DNA from: Flavobacteriales bacterium
GTDB lineage: Bacteria; Bacteroidota; Bacteroidia; Flavobacteriales_D; Parvicellaceae
Assembly: GCA_026993705.1 (NCBI GenBank)
Contig: JALWSJ010000222.1
Coordinates: forward strand, 12,583-20,539
Reading direction: 5' to 3'
DNA length: 7,957 nt
Positions 6,314 through 7,957 of the stretch are shown one piece after another (the stretch's first letter is position 1; every line of letters begins with the position of its first letter). The notes below the pieces were generated by a model. It did no database searches and was not told the origin of the DNA. It saw only the letters and a program-made list of their open reading frames with translations. The translations under genes and the position numbers were made by a program.

Positions 6314-7957
6314 ATGAAGATTTTGGAAACTCCCATAGAATATTTAAAAGGCGTTGGACCTAAACGTGCTGAACTTCTGAAAAAAGAAATTGGTGTGGCA
6401 ACATATTATAACTTGCTCTATTATTTTCCTTTTCGATACGTTGACCGAAGTAAAATTCATCAGCTTAAAGAAGTGTATTTAGAGGAGGAGAACCCCATAC
6501 AATTAAAGGGTAAAATTACCGCGTATCGTGTATTGGGAGAGGGTAGAAAAAAAAGATTAGTTGCTCAATTTACCGACGGCTCTGGATGTATTGAATTAGT
6601 TTGGTTCAAAGGAATAAAATGGATTGAACCTTCTATTAAAATAGGAGAAGAAGTTTTAGTATTTGGAAAAATTTCTTCTTTTGGAGGAAAACAAAACATA
6701 GTTCACCCCGAAATAGAAAAGCTACAAGTCGAAAAAGCTGTACGAACAGGATTACAACCTGTTTACAGTTCTACAGAAAAACTAAACAGAAGTGGATTAC
6801 ATTCAAGAGGCATTGAAAAGTTAACAAAAACTCTACTTTTTACCGTTAAGGAAAAAGTACCCGAAATTCTATCTTCAGCTATTCTTGAAGAGCACTCTCT
6901 TATCAACCGTGAAATTGCTTTTTCACAAATACATTATCCAACATCTTGGGAAGAAGTGAAAAGTTCTACTTTTAGATTTAAATTTGAAGAGCTTTTTTTT
7001 CTGCAATTACGACTAGTAAGAAGAAATCTTTCGGTAAAAAAGCAATCCAAAGGATTTATTTTTTCAAAAATAGGAACCTATTTTAATTCATTTTATAAAG
7101 ATTTCCTCCCATTTGAATTAACTGGAGCGCAGAAAAGAGTGTTAAAAGAAATACGAAAAGACTTAGCCAACGGAAAACAAATGAATCGCCTATTACAAGG
7201 AGATGTAGGAAGTGGAAAAACCTTGGTTGCATTAATGGCAATACTGATGGCTTTAGATAATAAATTCCAAGCTTGCTTAATGGCTCCGACAGAAATATTA
7301 GCCTCTCAACATTTTCTTAGCATCAAAAAAATGACAGATGGTTTAGGTATCGACATTGAATTGCTAACAGGGTCAACTAAAACAACAAAAAGAAGAGAGA
7401 TACACGAAAAGTTGGAGTCGGGGAAACTAGATATTATTATTGGTACACATGCTTTATTAGAAGATAAAGTTATTTTTCATAATTTAGGTCTTGCTGTAAT
7501 TGACGAACAACATCGATTTGGTGTAGCGCAACGTGCAAAACTATGGAGAAAGAACAAGATTCCTCCTCATATTCTTGTAATGACTGCCACCCCTATTCCG
7601 CGAACTTTAGCAATGACACTTTACGGAGATTTAGATGTTTCTGTGATTGATGAATTACCACCAGGAAGAAAAGCAATAAAGACACTGCATTACTATGATT
7701 CTAAACGATTGGTTTTATTCAATTTTATAGAAAAACAAATCAAGGAAGGAAGGCAAGTTTATATCGTTTATCCACTCATCGAGGAGTCTAAAAACTTTGA
7801 TTATAAAGACTTGATGGACGGCTATGAAAGTATAAGACGTAGATTTCCTTTACCTGACTACAGAATAAGCATCGTTCATGGTAGAATGAAACCAGAAGAC
7901 AAAGAATATGAGATGCAACAGTTTGCTAAAGGGTTGACTCAAATAATGGTTGCTACA
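6314..7957 (+). CDS. recG: ATP-dependent DNA helicase RecG, N-terminal 548 residues (cut by window end)
   Basis: RecG is a monomeric superfamily 2 helicase that drives branch migration and fork reversal at stalled replication forks and Holliday junctions. The frame is open from ATG 6314 to the window edge, giving 548 of the roughly 700 residues expected. Residues 6-45 (PIEYLKGVGPKRAELL, YYFPFRYVDR) are the usual N-terminal start. An OB-fold wedge domain follows at about 60-135. The helicase core begins with LTGAQKRVLKEI (269-280), then Walker A GDVGSGKT (296-303), APTEILASQH (324-333), GTHALLED (377-384), Walker B DEQHRFGV (397-404) and TATPIPRTLA (424-433). The second RecA-like domain starts with VYIVYPLIEES (482-492) and VHGRMKP (521-527). 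No internal disruption is seen. It follows folC on the same strand after 46 bp. Confidence 0.96.
   Translation, partial: MKILETPIEYLKGVGPKRAELLKKEIGVATYYNLLYYFPFRYVDRSKIHQLKEVYLEEENPIQLKGKITAYRVLGEGRKKRLVAQFTDGSGCIELVWFKGIKWIEPSIKIGEEVLVFGKISSFGGKQNIVHPEIEKLQVEKAVRTGLQPVYSSTEKLNRSGLHSRGIEKLTKTLLFTVKEKVPEILSSAILEEHSLINREIAFSQIHYPTSWEEVKSSTFRFKFEELFFLQLRLVRRNLSVKKQSKGFIFSKIGTYFNSFYKDFLPFELTGAQKRVLKEIRKDLANGKQMNRLLQGDVGSGKTLVALMAILMALDNKFQACLMAPTEILASQHFLSIKKMTDGLGIDIELLTGSTKTTKRREIHEKLESGKLDIIIGTHALLEDKVIFHNLGLAVIDEQHRFGVAQRAKLWRKNKIPPHILVMTATPIPRTLAMTLYGDLDVSVIDELPPGRKAIKTLHYYDSKRLVLFNFIEKQIKEGRQVYIVYPLIEESKNFDYKDLMDGYESIRRRFPLPDYRISIVHGRMKPEDKEYEMQQFAKGLTQIMVAT

Noticed and set aside
1..7957. 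CRISPR array, tRNA/rRNA genes, riboswitch before folC, phage or defence genes
   Set aside because: I found no regularly spaced repeats, cloverleaf-like conserved elements or relevant protein motifs on either strand. The folC leader is too short for a riboswitch.

Overview
The window looks like a chromosomal segment of a low-GC member of the Bacteroidota, most likely Flavobacteriia. The evidence is A+T-rich DNA, start codons without Shine-Dalgarno sequences but often preceded by the Bacteroidota -7 promoter motif TAnnTTTG, a TamB (DUF490) gene divergent from tsaD, and an intergenic repeat of a kind I recall from flavobacterial genomes. I cannot name a genus. Most of the window is ordinary housekeeping sequence.

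Layout. (1) 1-1632, minus strand: the N-terminal 544 codons of a TamB-like envelope protein, cut by the window start. (2) 1710-2738, plus strand: tsaD, the tRNA t6A enzyme, followed after 17 bp by (3) 2756-3934, plus strand, a TTG-started protein with about 12 membrane segments and a histidine pattern like heme-copper oxidase subunit I, function unknown. (4) 3935-4316: a non-coding stretch between convergent genes. It carries a structured repeat of about 150 bp (3950-4100) with two strong hairpins and GGCGTT/AACGCC ends. A 99-bp MITE-like element (4101-4199) with 20-bp inverted ends lies at its right edge and is flanked by a 4-bp direct repeat, ACGC. (5) 4317-4970, minus strand: a small serine esterase of the alpha/beta-hydrolase fold. 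(6) 5029-6267, plus strand: folC (dihydrofolate/folylpolyglutamate synthase). (7) 6314 to the window end, plus strand: recG (branch-migration helicase), first 548 codons only.

The genes do not form one pathway. They cover envelope biogenesis (TamB), tRNA modification (TsaD), folate metabolism (FolC) and DNA repair (RecG), with an uncharacterised membrane protein and an esterase. tsaD with the membrane gene, and folC with recG, are tight same-strand pairs that could be co-transcribed. No RNA gene, CRISPR array, prophage or defence system was found. The two most interesting items are the nested mobile-repeat structure at 3950-4203 and the 12-TM, histidine-bearing protein downstream of tsaD.
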